Positions 1 to 13,600 of a stretch of DNA of 64,000 bases are shown piece after piece (the first letter of the stretch is position 1; the number at the start of each line of letters is the position of its first letter). The notes below the pieces were generated by a model, which saw nothing but the letters and a program-made list of their open reading frames with translations, did not search any database and was not told the origin of the DNA. Made by a program: the position numbers and the translations under genes. The stretch comes from Oxyruncus cristatus (taxonomy: Eukaryota; Chordata; Aves; Passeriformes; Cotingidae): positions 584,599 to 648,598 of the forward strand of contig VXAY01005881.1 of the NCBI GenBank assembly GCA_013399855.1, written 5' to 3'.

Positions 1-171
1 TATTTGACTTTGTTCTTCTTTTGAATGGTTGCCTTCACCATATTAAAATACAGAGCTTCATCCTGCTGAGTGCCGTGTTGTTTGTCTGGCTGCTCTGCCA
101 GATAAGCATTGTTCAGGTCTGAAAATGATAGCCTACACAAGAGGGCAGTTTAGTTTTCACTGCAACAGTAG

Positions 172-199
172 AGAAAGGAAGGAAGGAAGGAAAGAAAAG
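172..199. repeat. (GGAA)n simple repeat
   Basis: Purine-only microsatellite built on GGAA/AAGG units, degrading into GAAAAG at its right edge. It is short and imperfect. No function can be read from it. Confidence 0.9.
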
Positions 200-2727
200 T
201 TCACATTGCTTTGGTGAAGATTTTACCTGAAGAGCAATTGTATATTTTGGGTGACAGGGAAATTGTTTTAGTTCCTATTTGTAACCATTGTGAAAGCAGT
301 TGCTCACTCTCCCTGAGCTAGTTCTAAAATGTCTAGAAATTAGGTGTTTAAGTGCTTAAAATGGGGGTTGGGGGAGGAAGATGAAAGCACGTAAAAAAAA
401 AAATCTTCCTGCATGTATATATATAAAAAAAAATCTTCAATATATACATTGCTTGTACATAAAGCATTTTATTTTGATTGAGAGCAGATTGTTCACTCCT
501 ATCCCCAGTCTGAGATTGGGCAGACTGCACTGTGTGCCCATTTTCACAATATAATGATCTTTATGTACACACAGATGTATATACAAAGACATACATATGG
601 CATTTTTGGTAAATTTAGCAGTTCTAATTGTTCTGATGTTTAGATCTATACTTACTAGTTAGCTCAGCACACATTTATTAAGAACACTTTGGATTCAGCA
701 GTTATTTATTAAAGTTAGAGATGCAAATGCAAAAAATATTTACATAAATATCTGCAAACAATATGCATCACTCCCTTTGTCTTCAGGAAAACAGCCACAT
801 GGCAGGTTTTTTATATATTGAATGACCAAACACACACTTAAATCAAATAGCAGTTCCATTCAGTCTGTGCTTTCCACAAGTTGTTAGACACGCTATGTTG
901 AAAGGAGTGACTTGGTGCACACTCAGCTTTTTCAAAGAAACATCTGTGATTTAATGGCCAGATCTAAGCCATACAGAAGTCTGAACTCTGGGAAACTTGC
1001 AGCCTGACTGCCATCCACCCAGGAAACTCCTGCTATAAAGAAGTCTATAAAGATGCCACTCACACAGTCAGTCACCGGGGCCCTGGTGCATGACAAACCT
1101 AAGAACTTTTTACTGAGGTCTGTCCTAGAGAAACTCAGACCGTTCCAAGTCTGGGAGTCACCGAGCCTGCCGCAAATACAAAGCAGCACTTCCTCTGAGA
1201 CAGGCATCTCATAGTGAGAGCAAACATTCCCCTGTCTGAAGGAGGCAGCAGGAGACGGATGTGTGCAAGGACCAGGCTCTGCCTATTGTATTTCCACTGT
1301 TCCCATTGCTGCAGCATTTTAGAACTTCACGGTTTAAACACATTTCTTCCCAAGATCCCCCAGTGAGGGTCGGAAGTGGTATCGTCGTTTAGGACAATAA
1401 TTCTCTCCACAACAGGAAACCCAGTGTAAAATCATTGGAGCCATTCAGGTCAGACTAGGAAAATATAGACAACACTTCTGCTTTTCAAAGGTCTGCTTTC
1501 GAGTTTCTCGTTAACACCGCAAATTTACATTGGATATTTGTCAATGTTTAAGAACATTCAAATTTAATTCCAGGAATATAAACACAGAGGGATCATGTAC
1601 AGATTCTCAAATGCTAAAAGACATGACAAAAATATTTAATTCTTTTCCCCACACTACACTCCCTTCCCACCAAAACCCTTCTTCCCACTCCAAGTTACTT
1701 TTTTTGTTCCCAACACAGATCAAATGGGTTCAGATTCACTTAAGTCAGAAGCACTGAAAACTTCAAGAGTTTTACAGAATCTTACCAAAACTGTCTAAAA
1801 AAATGGAATCTGTGAAAATGGGCTGGAAATTTCACCAAAGCAGGCATACATCCTTCTGCCCTTTGTGGCACATCACGTATTCCTACGACATTTTAGATCA
1901 AAAATGGAAATGAGAGAAATTGTGCTTCACATCCCACAAAAACCGGCACACATGCCCGGCTTAGCACTCTCAGGGGAGCAGGGGTATCCCAACAGACCCT
2001 CACTGAGAGTTCACTGACTGGCCCTCTCTGGACATACCTCTTCTCCTAGAGACTACACTGAGGCCTCAGCACCCGCTGCTATATCAGCTATCTCTGTCCC
2101 TAGGCTGCTCTCTCAGTTGTGCCAGCTCAGCTTCCTACAAGGTAACAATGCAGTGAATTGCATCAGGAACTGATCCAGCTGAAATATAACCCATTCTTTC
2201 ATCATTTTTCCTATTATATTTTACACAGTTATCTTTCAAATGAATCGGTGCCCTGATGCATTTCACTGCACAGACACGCATTCGCTGTGCTGGCACAACG
2301 GAGTGGAGAGGCACTGGGCAGAGGCTGCTAAAACCAGCTTACACAGCATGGCTGTCTAATATTTAACTACGGCCTTAAGCTCCTAACTCTGGTTCTCTGA
2401 ACTGCAACCAAATTGGACACAGGAAGCAAAGCAAACAGCGCAATCTCCCGCATCTCAGCCTAGGGTTTTCATCATCACTCACCAAACAAGTTGGAAATAT
2501 TTCACAGGTTTCGTGGTTTGCCCATGTTCCTCATTCGATCTGTGCAAGTTTGAAATTGATAAAGTTGATAAAAAGTGTCAACAGCAACAAAAAAAACCTC
2601 ACAGAAAATTTTGACTATCTCTACCTGAGATGCTGCCTGAAGCCTGAAAGATAATCAAAGCAGAGAGATATGTCTCAAAACGAGGTTTAATCCACTGAAG
2701 TCAGTTGTAAAGCTTTCAACAGTCTAG
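200..2727. other. AT-rich non-coding stretch, no gene seen
   Basis: No credible exon was found. An AT low-complexity patch at about 391-448 contains two copies of an A-run followed by TCTTC, separated by (TA)n. Between about 1060 and 1520 CpG dinucleotides are commoner than in the flanks (roughly ten), for example around 1076, 1139, 1157 and 1380-1390. This may mark a conserved or recently acquired segment. The open frames present are short and lack coding character. Confidence 0.6.
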
Positions 2728-2887
2728 GTACAGTCATACAAATATTTATTTCCAAATACATGCAAGCAGATACACATTTGCCTCCAGTAAGAGAGATGGG
2801 AATCTGTGTACAGTCATACAAATATTTATTTCCAAACACATACAAGCAGATACATATTTGCCTTGAGGTACAGAGACGGGAATCCTA
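2728..2887. repeat. 80-bp tandem duplication, two copies
   Basis: Two head-to-tail copies with a period of exactly 80 bp: 2728-2807 and 2808-2887. Both begin GTACAGTCATACAAATATTT and share the CAAGCAGATACA core. By eye about 66 of 80 positions match overall, and about 88% match over the first 74 bases, with decay at the distal end. The divergence argues for an old local duplication rather than an assembly artefact. No coding potential is visible in either copy. Confidence 0.9.
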
Positions 2888-4371
2888 TAATCTCTGATTT
2901 GTAGTTAAGAGAACTGTGAGTCCAGAAGAATGTGGTGTAACCTGGCACCTCAGTAGTCTCCTAAACTTGTGTACCAAGAAGAATTCAGTAAATTCATGAC
3001 CATATTTTCAAGATTTAAATCCTTCAGGAAAAGACACGAAATATAATTTCTTACTTAACTTTTGCAGTTTTGTAAAAGATTTACCACCACAGGGAGCATT
3101 TGTGTTATAGTAATAAATACTATTTCCATTGCTCTTTTATATGTAGTGCCAAATGGTCTTGGAATCTCAGCCTATGGCTTGCACAAGGATTATAGCAGCA
3201 AATTATTTTGCCTCAAATACTATAAAAACACCATGGACACCCTTCAAGCTCACCATAAGGCTGGTACAGCATGTCAAAAAAACCACACCACTGAGCTGCT
3301 ATGAGAAAAAATACTTTTCAATTCCCAAGCAGTATACAACAAAATAACAAAGAAAAAATTATCTTTGGAAATAGGACTGATTCTGTGTTTTAGAAAGGCT
3401 CAGTCCAGGGCAGTCAATTACTTCACCCCCAGTAACTGTAGTCACCCCTGGACCTCCAATCCCATTCATCCTCTTGCCATAGAAGGAAGACTAAAATCCT
3501 GAAATTATGCTATTTCCTCTGTGCAGTCTTTTGCATCACCTATTTTTAAGTCAGCTACTCTGTACTGTGTTTATGGCCCTTAGAGGTTACTGGAAAACCA
3601 GTAAAAAATCAGTATTGTCTTGTGTGATGAAATATGATACACTGTCTGAAAGGCCATTGAAGTGAAGGCAATGGTTTCTAGCAGGTTACATGTTAAGGGC
3701 AAGCAATGTCCTTCCTTCATAGGACGGAATGGGAAAACTGATAAGGACAGACTGGTCATTTGGACCCACTGTTCCCTAGAAGTCATCCACTGAAATAATG
3801 CAGAGATACTGAGTGAACTATCAAGAGCAGACTCAAAAGAAGCAGTTTTTCTGCTGGTGAATAAGCACAGAGGTTTGCCACGTCTCTCTGCTTTGGGCCC
3901 CTCTGTGCAGCCGTAAACGACAGCATCCACTTCTTTCTCTGAGAGATCTGATGCTGATGCCAGCTTAGGCATCCAAGATAAAATAAGATAGTCTCAGGGA
4001 CACAATTAGGGTCATAAAACCTGTTCCCACTTTCAGTTCATTGCTAATTCTCCAGCAATCCCTCAGTTGCCAAAACACAGTTGACCTCTTTCCTGCTAAT
4101 TCATACTTTTAATGGATGATCTCTGCTGGCAGCACTTCCCTTCTATGAAATCACAAAGAACGGAATGTTGAATGATAGTTCAAGTGCTAATAATGCCACC
4201 CTGGATCTTCCTTCTCTCTGATCAGCAAAGGAATCTCCAGAGTTCAGTGAATCCCTAAAGAGTTACAGTACTAATTTTACAGCAACAGCTGTACATAGGT
4301 TTAAGCAGCAGGCAGATGTCTTTGTCTTTCAGTAGCCTTCAATGATGAGACATCGCTTGAGTTGTCAAAAT
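2888..4371. other. Non-coding stretch, no gene seen
   Basis: Nothing recognisable apart from ordinary AT-rich sequence. A minus-strand open frame at 3580-3972 (130 codons) shows no domain, no convincing splice context and no protein I recognise, and is treated as chance. Confidence 0.5.
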
Positions 4372-4393
4372 AAAAAAAAAAAAAAAAAAAAAA
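4372..4393 (+). repeat. Poly(A) tract, 22 A
   Basis: Uninterrupted run of 22 A preceded by an AAAATA context that contains a potential AATAAA. CR1 elements do not carry poly(A) tails, so this could be the tail of an old retroposed transcript or simple homopolymer expansion. No parental coding sequence was recognised upstream. Confidence 0.85.
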
Positions 4394-7213
4394 GGGTTTT
4401 GCAGGAAATCTAAGTGTTACTCATTTTTATTGTAATTTCCAACAGGAAAAGGAAATTTTCTTTCCCTTTACTGAATGGCAAAGCTCAGTCCTTGTTTACA
4501 CTGCTGATGCTCCCTGAACTGGGATTCAGCTGTTTGCAATAGCAGGAGTAATTCGAGGGAGAGGCTCCCTGTTTAAACATAAATTTCCTCTAAGAATGAG
4601 CAAAAAATCGCAAGCAAAATACAGAACTAGGAGTCCTTTGATTGTTTCTTTGGTGTAATCTGGGAATATTCCTTTTATAAGATTTCTGTCTTTGATGGTT
4701 GAAACAATATTTATCATGCATTGCAACAAACGTTTCAGAAATCCATTCACCCTACAGAAGGGACCCTCAGTCACCACAAAAACAAATGCAAAGAGTGTTT
4801 CCCTAAAATGCAAAGGGCTTATTTCCTTAACCTGTGAAATTTAACAGGGGAGAATTTGACTGGGATAAAGAGCAGTTTCCTTTTGTTTTAGTTGGACAAG
4901 AGCTACTTCCTTTCAGCAAATGTCAAGGTGTGAAAGCCTAAGGTTTCACCATAAAGGCACAAATCACAACAGACCTTCCAACCCCAGCTATGCTTCATGC
5001 TGCCTTGCTATCCAAATCTCACCTCCTATCCCTTCCGACTCTCCAGTGCACCTGGTATCACCAGGCAGGCATTTCTTAGGAGACGTTAGAAGGCAAGGAA
5101 GCTTTAACATTCCATTTAGCTCCATCCACTCGCTGAAGCATGACTGCTAAGATTTCTGGACACCTGATCGCTTCCACCCAGGACCTCTTTAAGGAAGCTG
5201 CATGTACTCACCATTCCACACTGAAAGAGCCCTCACTTCCTACAGCAGTCACCAGTCACTGCCCTGCTGCAAATGTGTAACACAAGCAAGACCAGCACAG
5301 TTTGCACTGAGTAACAGCCTCACAAAGTCATCAAAACATGTTTTTGTTTTAGTCTTTGCTTCCCTCAAAAAATAGATGCCAACAGGACTCACTGAGTGTG
5401 GAGTTCATCAAAGCAGCTTCTCTTATGGACCAGCCAGCACAGACATCAATGGAACACCAGTTTCTCAAGCCGTAGAAAAAGCAATATGCATCAGAAACCC
5501 ATTAAGCCATTGCAGTAAAAAACGGTGATGTGAAAAGATGATCCAAAGAATATTTTACTGTTTAACTCATCTTGTCATAAACCTGCAGTAGGATGTAACT
5601 CATAAAATAGAAATTTCCCAGATTCCAAATGCACTCAAGATAATTTTAAAAGCCCTGATTCACAGGACATCCATTCTAGCACAGATGTAATGTTCTTTAA
5701 ACATTTCTGTTTAAAGTACCTAAGGCAGGGAGTAAAGAAGGGGTGGTGGGGACTGTGGGAAAGAATGCCAGCCCTGAAAGAAAAGGCTCTCAGTAGCCTT
5801 TTCTGCCTGGGATTGATTGCTAATTCTCCAGCATAGACATAGAGTAAATAATAGCTACTGCATGTTCAAAGCTTCTGGGTCAAGATCTCATCCAACATTA
5901 ATCATCAATGTTTTTTCTCTGTCCCTCTGATTTTATGAGGGAAGCACCTTTTATTCCATACTCTATGAACTGCAGTGATCACATCATCCCAGAGGGAAAC
6001 GGACATAGAACTGTTTGTTACTCAGACTGTGCAACTCCAGCAAAATTAAATATTAGTTTCACTTTGAAAGAAGGACAGAAAAAAAATCCAAACCAGGTAA
6101 AAGAAAGACACAAAGTACTGGGCTGCACACGTAATGTTTCCATGTCATTGCCTATGGAAAAATACATTTTATATTATTTACACTTCAAATATTATGGATC
6201 TTTATATATAACGAAATTTAAATAAAGTATCAACCCTGCAAAAGGAAACTTATCTATCCATCCAAATCAGAAAGTGGCATTCCAACCAGCTCCCAAATGG
6301 TCCTCTGTGAAAACTGTTGATTAATTTTGATTTTCATACTTCACTACAATTAATCACAAAAATGAGTTTCACCACTCTGAATCCCACTGCAAAGTAAGTT
6401 ACCATTTGGCATTTATTTGTGGTCATGACAGTTCCTATAACTAAAGAATGGTACTTCAGGATTCAGCAGCATAATCTCCAGCTGCAAGGTCCATGAGCCA
6501 ACAGGAATTATCTTATTGTTTGTACTAGATGATCAACATAACAGAGTCCTCAAACTACCCTCAGGGAGCCACAGGAATCACCATTTCAGTTCGTAAGATC
6601 AAACAGTTTACACCTTCTTTATTTTTTAGAAATAAATTTTATAGCTTCTTCGTTCCCTGCTATCCCTCCACCTATCCCACATTTTCTTTTTTCTCTCTTC
6701 CAACATCTTTCTTGCCATTTTTTTTTTCTCTCTCCAGTTCTATTTTGGCAACATCATAAATCACCACCCCCTTCCTCCCAGCTTTGACTTTTCTGACCAT
6801 ATATTTGCTGACTATTCCTGCTTCTCTCCTTCCTCATAGGATTGCTCCTCAGAGTGTAATTTTGTACTCCTAAAGAGATGAATGCTTTCAAAAAGCCTGT
6901 TTCAGCCCCAAGAGTGAAAGGGAGCTAGTGCTGGGAGAGGTATTTGGGAAGAACTGTCAGAGCTTCTAAATTGAGAAACAGTGAAACTATGCAGGAAGAA
7001 TAAAACATAGCTTGGAGGAGTAAAACGGGGCCATTATAATGAGTTCAGGAAAAGATACAGAGAGCTGCTATAAATCAGTTAAACCTTAGTTTAGCGTGAG
7101 AAGGCAAAATCTGTTCCTAAAGGAGAAGCTTGCACAGACTGATTAATTTGCAGTGGTCACACCTCAAGACTTGACCACAATTCTCAAGACCTCAGTGAAA
7201 CCTGTGTTACCCC
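4394..7213. other. Non-coding stretch with pyrimidine-rich tract
   Basis: No gene seen. A strongly pyrimidine-rich plus-strand tract lies at about 6640-6790, ending in CTCTCTCCAG near 6738. It resembles a splice acceptor, but no following open exon with a donor was found. Confidence 0.5.
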
Positions 7214-7313
7214 ATCCCTGTCCATCCAGAATATACAGTACTCCATAATTCTGGATGCCTCCAATTTGCTTCAGGTGTAGAGGGTGCAGTTTGTATTCTG
7301 GATAGACAGGGAT
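7214..7313. repeat. Imperfect inverted repeat, 20-nt arms
   Basis: The left arm at 7214-7233 begins ATCCCTGTCCATCCAG. The reverse complement of the right arm (about 7294-7313) begins ATCCCTGTCTATCCAG. Nineteen of 20 positions agree, and about 60 nt separate the arms. It could be the termini of a small degraded DNA transposon or a fold-back structure. No target-site duplication was confirmed. Confidence 0.75.
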
Positions 7314-7399
7314 ATGCTCACATCTTGATGTGTCATTATTGCAAAGCTACAAAGTCTTTGTCAGTGACAACTGCTACCCAGTCATCACACATCTCTTTT

Positions 7400-7680
7400 T
7401 GGTTCCAGCTCATTACTGGGCTCCTGTACAATGTATTGTCCACATCCACGAAGTGAGGTGGGTCCTGTTCCAAGGAGCTCGCAGCCAGCAGACAGACAGA
7501 AGCAGAGGGCAGAAGTGTCCTGCCTGTGAGAGGTGAGGTACAAAGAGATTAAAGAGGGGATTTTCAAAGGAGTCCACATGAATTCCTCCCTTCACTATCT
7601 GCCCTTTAAAATCAAAGAATAAATGCCTTACTCCGGGTTACACAGGAATTATGCAAGGCTGGATATTAAATTCCAGTTTT
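7400..7680 (-). mobile_element. Ancient MIR-type (CORE-SINE) element, antisense
   Basis: Read on the plus strand, the segment follows the antisense order of the old amniote MIR-like SINE. It has a GGCTCCTGTACAATGTATTG block, then the CCTGTTCCAAGGAGCTCGCAG block with repeated AGACAGACAG. A degenerate AGAGATTAA block follows, then GGTTACACAGGAATTATGCA and ATTAAATTCCAG. A segment of about 70 bp around 7557-7625 interrupts the match. The family was assigned by eye from memory of the consensus. The element is heavily diverged and certainly inactive; the subfamily cannot be fixed here. Confidence 0.62.
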
Positions 7681-10600
7681 TGTGAATTCTTCCAGGAAAG
7701 ATATGACAGTTGAGACTCACACTTGCAGCAGTCTCCTCAGAAAAACTGCCTTCCCAGTCTGTCTGTGCTACTCTTACTGGATTTTGCTTTACAAAAGTCA
7801 AAAGTCACTATGTTTGCCCTTTTCTGACTTCACAACCAACCACCCGGATCACATTTAAAAATCAGTTTCACAACTTCTTTCCTCTACATAGTTTTTTAAG
7901 ATTTCTGAAGATCTCTGTCTTTGTTTTCTAGACCAGCAATAGGTATATACTGAACAGAGAGCTTTAACACTGCTTTACTTCCATGCAGAGACTTCAGGAT
8001 AATTTTCCAAATGCTTCTGGGATACTCCCATCCTTACTGCCAGGCCCCAAATCCCATGAGTTGCTCCCAGACCATGCGGGATTTTTTTCTCCTGATATTG
8101 AAGTAACCTTGCCATCCTGCTTGCTTCACCACTTTCTTTGAAGGCCCATAACAAACATATCATAACAGTTTTATATCTTCTACTTAACCTTTGAAGCTCT
8201 TTAAGCTTCTCTGAGATGGAGACTCTCTGATTTATACTCTAATGCCTTCCAGTCTAAACTAACATAATTCTTGCTAAAATGCCCAACTTTAAATTATGCA
8301 TTACAGTGTGCAGAATGATGCTGCAAAACCTCTCACTGAGCTTGGCTCAAGCTCACCTCGTACTTTTCTTGTGTTGTATTCATTAAATTGCCTTCATTTG
8401 TGTCCATTTTTAAACTCTGTGTTATTTAAACACCTTTATAGTTTTTATTTTCCCAATAAATTTGATCTGCAGGTCAGGCAAGTTTGTTCCAAGACACTAC
8501 TGAAAAATGATTCAAGGTAAATGAGTGTAGAATTCAAAGTAAACGGGTGTAGTTGCATCCATTTTTTTCAGGCAAATTCTGTGTTCATGGAAGCAACACT
8601 CTTGACAAATGGGAAATCCAGCATCCTGACGCAGGCACGCTATTAAAAATATCAGAAAATGGGCATTCCCCAGATCAATACCTCTCCTAGGACCTATCAT
8701 AGTGTGAGAGGTATGGTCCTCATTAAGGCTATGATGGTAATACGCAGTCCTATGACTTCTGTACTACAGTTATCATTGCAGACATATCAAAATCCACTGC
8801 AATGCACATGTTCACAAGACCTTAGATCAAGAGATCAATTTAGAGAAACCACAAAAGGGCCACCAACCAGTAGTAATAGCTCTAACGCTTTCACACTCTC
8901 CACACCCTGAATTCAGAGAAGGTCTAAATGTAAAAGGCTAGAAGTCTCATTACACTGCAAATCTATCACCAGCTTCCCATGGTGGCTTGTACTCAAAGCG
9001 GCATTTTGTTGCCATTTTAAAACATCTTTTAATCCACTGTAAAAAGTCTGTGAAATACCTGTCACTGGAGGTGCATCATACAGATGCCTGAGATTTCAGA
9101 CTATATGACTTCAGATAAAGTTAGAAAAACATCTGGAACTTCCCACAGTTCCAAGAAAGCCCTACTGAAAGGTTCAGCTGTGTTACATACATAAAATTAT
9201 TGAAGGTGCCCAATTCTATGTCAAATTGAATAAAGCACAGGCATATAATCCCACCAACGTGGCTGTAAAAAAAAAAATAAATTCTTGTTCCAGCTGTTAA
9301 CTGATGAGTTAATATATCCATGGCCCATTTCTGCAGTGTGCTCCAGGTAAGGAGCCAACCTCTCTGACCTCAATAGGCACAGCAGGCTGCATACACGGAG
9401 TTGATTGTAGAACCAGGACCCACTGTATGACAACACATCAGAAAAAAAATCTGCTGTCAAGCAGAAAGCAGGCAAAAGAAAAATCAAAGGAGAAGGATGT
9501 GAAAATTTACCAGACAAAAGCATCATGCATTTTGTCCCCACATATTTTCTGGTTTTAGCACAACCCCTACTCATCAAAAACTTCAATGGAGAAAGGAAGG
9601 GGAAGGGGGGTGGGAAGAGAGAAGAGTCAGACCCATCCCTGTAGAATTAATTAGTTGTGGAGAGTTTCCCCCCTATTAAAAATTCAAATAAATTGGTTCT
9701 GTTAGCCCATCTACAGACCCCGGATGTAATTAGTGTGATAATCAATATATCAGTAGGAAACAGCTACTTAAGTGCAGCCAGTGCAGTTGTAGATTTAGGA
9801 CAAGTGAAAGGGGCGTACTCAACAACAGCAGGGAAGAGTATAAATGCAAATGAAGCTCATAAAAAAGAATGAGTGGTTCTGGCTGTGCAAGCTGCTCAAA
9901 ATTCATCTAGGTTTTTTTTGAAACAGTGAAATATCAGGCTGCTGTGAACTACCCATACTTGGCTAACAAATGTGAATATGTACCATAGACCTTTATTTGT
10001 TTTCTCACTTACTTGAAGACTTGTTAAAGTGCTGCGAGCTCTCTACTCCCCACTAATGCACAATAAAAAAGTTCTAATAAAATGTGCACCTGTCACACTC
10101 ATGTTTTTAGTGTTAAAAATACTCCCTGCTGTGTACAGAGTACCAGCTGTGCCAGCAGCTTCAGTGCATGACTGACGTGCTCAGAGGCATCGATGGCTGG
10201 AAGGTAGTTTGCCACAGATTTGGCTCTGAAATTCTGTCCTTACAATGGGACTTCATAAAACACAACCTAAACACTGACATGGTGGAAAATCTCTGAAGAG
10301 ATGTCATTGCAGGGCAACACTTTGTTTTTCTTCTCCACTGAAGATTTAAATACGTGTTTCTATAAAAGGAGAGTTGGGATTTCTTCTAGGAAACTACAAA
10401 CAGGTTTCCAGAATAATTCTTCATGACAGTTATTTTACTGCTTTCCCTCAGGGGAAAGAAATAAATGAGGGGCACCTAATGAACAAAACTGAGGTGCAGG
10501 TTTTGTAGGGTTTGTGCCCTGGCTAGTTTTCTTCAACAAGTGAATCACGGGACATCATTTCACAGCAAACTTCACCATATAATCCTCTACATACAGAATC

Positions 10601-13600
10601 ATGTGAATATAGTCCACTGAAAACAGCATTACATGTTCTATATAGTTCTTTAGGACATGACACGCCTTTAAGGACAGAGACATCTTAGTCATGAGACTTT
10701 CCCCGCCACCACAAGCAAGGGGAAAATGAACTTTGGGTACAATGAGGTGTTAGAAGTAAATATGACTGTGGTAGAGAATCGTGTTCATTGCTCCATTTGT
10801 AACTCCCAATGCTCTGAGCTATGTATAAGGACTTAAAAAAAAAAAGGAAAGATATGACAGAAGCAGGGAAAAAACTTACTGGAATTAGATTATCTGTTTC
10901 TCTGCAGGGAAGCCCAAAGACCAACATTATACTTAAGTACTGGCATTAAACAGTTACAATAGACTTGATACTTAGTCAAATGTAGAGGAATCTTACACAA
11001 AATACCCATCTCAGTGCTCTGATCAACCACACTCATCAGACCTCAAGTCAGGGATGTGCTTCACACAAACCTGCAGATAGCAATAAAAGAAGGAAAATAC
11101 CTCAGTTGTTTGGTCTCAGCCTCTGAAAGTCCAGTAGCTTCTTGGCTTTCAATATCCCACAGTTGTTCATAAAAAAAAAAAAGTTATTTATTTAGTCTAT
11201 AAAGAATTATTTTCCACTCTGTGTTTCTAGTGGATGATGAATTTAGTGTCACTTCAGTTTCAATCCCACCTTGGTAGGTTTCAACATTCATCTTTCACAG
11301 CAGTCACTGTCACTAAGACATGGTTTGAAGTGAACAATTTGGTGTTAAAACCCCCAGTGAGGTTTACAGGAGCACCTCTACAGATTCACAGGGTCTGCCT
11401 CGACAAAATCTTTAAGCGTGTGCTTAATTTTTGGTCTGTGGGAAAATTCTACAAATAAAATCAAGTTAATACAATGAAACTACCATGTTCTGGCATGGTG
11501 AAGTGGGGTCCAGAGGTGGCTCAAGCAATCTGAAACCAGGCTGGTACCAGTTGCCAAATCCTTGAGGCACTTAGCAACACCAAAGTGCCTCAGACACTCT
11601 TTCTTCTATTGATGTGTTATTCAAAGCAGCCCAGAAGGGAAAGTCAGATATGCAAAGCAGAGCAGCTGGTTTTTAGGGCATTCTACCTGTGAATTTCCAT
11701 ATTTTCTAAAGTTTTAGGAAGATCTTCCCTAAGTATCCAGGATTTTTAATGTACAGCTTTTTAAAGAGAATTAAGATATTCTTTAAAATATTCTTTACCC
11801 TGCAGTTACTGATAAAGCTTTATCACCTCATGCAAAGCTGAATTATGATTTTGCCTGGAAATATATACATCCACTGGAGAGAAACAGACGGTGTGTATTC
11901 ATATATTTCAAAACAGAGGATTTAACCTCTGAAAAGAGATATCAAAGCATCACCGAAGCATGGACCTGCATTACAAATTTTCACATTTGGTTCACAAATA
12001 CCCAATTAGGTTTCTGTCTGAACATAGTACCCCAAACTTATAATTAATCATCTGTCAAAGTTACAAGGGCAACAGAGCACCACATTATTTTGAACAGTGA
12101 TTAAAAACAAAAAAGAAAGATACTGAGATGTTATGAGAGAATTTCTTAGCTCTGAGCAGCAGTATGAAGCTTCTCCTTAGTGAAGAGTTAATAAAGACCC
12201 ATACAATATCTTCATAGCAAACTCAGCAGCATTTTTTAGCTCATAATAAAGACAGAAGGGTTGCACAATATTTGATGTAAACTCAAAATAGATTGCAGTA
12301 AATGATAACTAGTTTTATAAAAAGCAAATTATAAGAATCAATCCCCATTTCTTATCCAATACTAATATTACGATTGATTCTTTGAAACTTCAAATAACTT
12401 CAGAAAAATACTTTTTTACCCTTTGTTTAATTGCAAGTGGCTAATGATCTCTCTTTGTTGGTCTGGGAACATGAGAGCCTGTAGTAAATTTTAACAATGT
12501 TAATTAACACCACCATATAAAGGAACAAATGTTTATAACTGCTAAGAATGCAGAAACCCTACCAAACTAAACTAACTCTTTTGTCCTAATTGGGGATATA
12601 ATTGGAATGAATCCCCCAGGATTTTTGCTATTCCTTCTACATAAAACCCTATTACTGGTTGATCCCAGAACAAAGATATGTTCCTAGAGATTCCCATAAC
12701 CCTAATCCATACAGTTCTGTCCCTAGCGGGTACACAGGTGCTCATAAAAACTGAAGGTCCCCATCTTTTTAAAGAAGCTTTAATTGATAAGACCCAGGCA
12801 GACTGCAGACAAACGGAGCAACACAGTTGCTCTCTTTCCTACTTTTCCAGTGGGAAGAAGATAGAGGTTATTTGGCTAAAAGAGTAGATGTAAGGTTAAT
12901 CTCAGAAACTGGAATTTTGTCTGAAGGCTGAAATGATGCTCTCTCAGTATCAGCAGCCACATACTGGTATAATTTGAGACCTTATTCTACTCACTATGTA
13001 TTCTCTTAAATTGATCCACTGTACATGAGGATTTATCCCCTAATGTTATTTGTCTGTACTTTTCCAGTAACTGTAGAAATGTAGCTTCCTCCTTCCTCAC
13101 AGCATTGGGCAAGTTTAACACAGGGATCAGCTTTACACTGTGCTAACATGGGAGCAATCCTATCAAAAGAATCAAAGGCACAGCAAGGAGAGGGAAAAAC
13201 CTGCCATGGGAAGGAGAACAGAATCCAGCCCTCAGAACCAAAACCTTATTTGGAATAAAAAAATAAAATCAGATTCACTTTTTCAAGCAAAGCATCTCAG
13301 CATTAGTCCAAAAGCCTCACTGTAAAGAGACACAGACTTTTAATGCTTCTTGTGCACAAAGTAGTCATCTCTTACTGCAGTCTGGTATCTTATACAGAAG
13401 CAACACTGAATAGACAACTGGAACTAGTTACCACCCACAGTTCTTGCTTTTGATTGTTTCTATGCACAGAGACAAAACGCATCCAAGTTTCAAGCCAGCT
13501 CAGAGTGCCTGGGATTCTCCCTCACCAAAACTCTCAAATCCAGTTGCAGCCCTATCTAAGGTACTGTTGCAGCCACGTTTTGGGGACAGAAGAGCGAATC

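Noticed and set aside
3580..3972. 130-codon minus-strand open frame
   Set aside because: No recognisable domain and no supporting splice or promoter context. One frame of this length is expected by chance in 64 kb.
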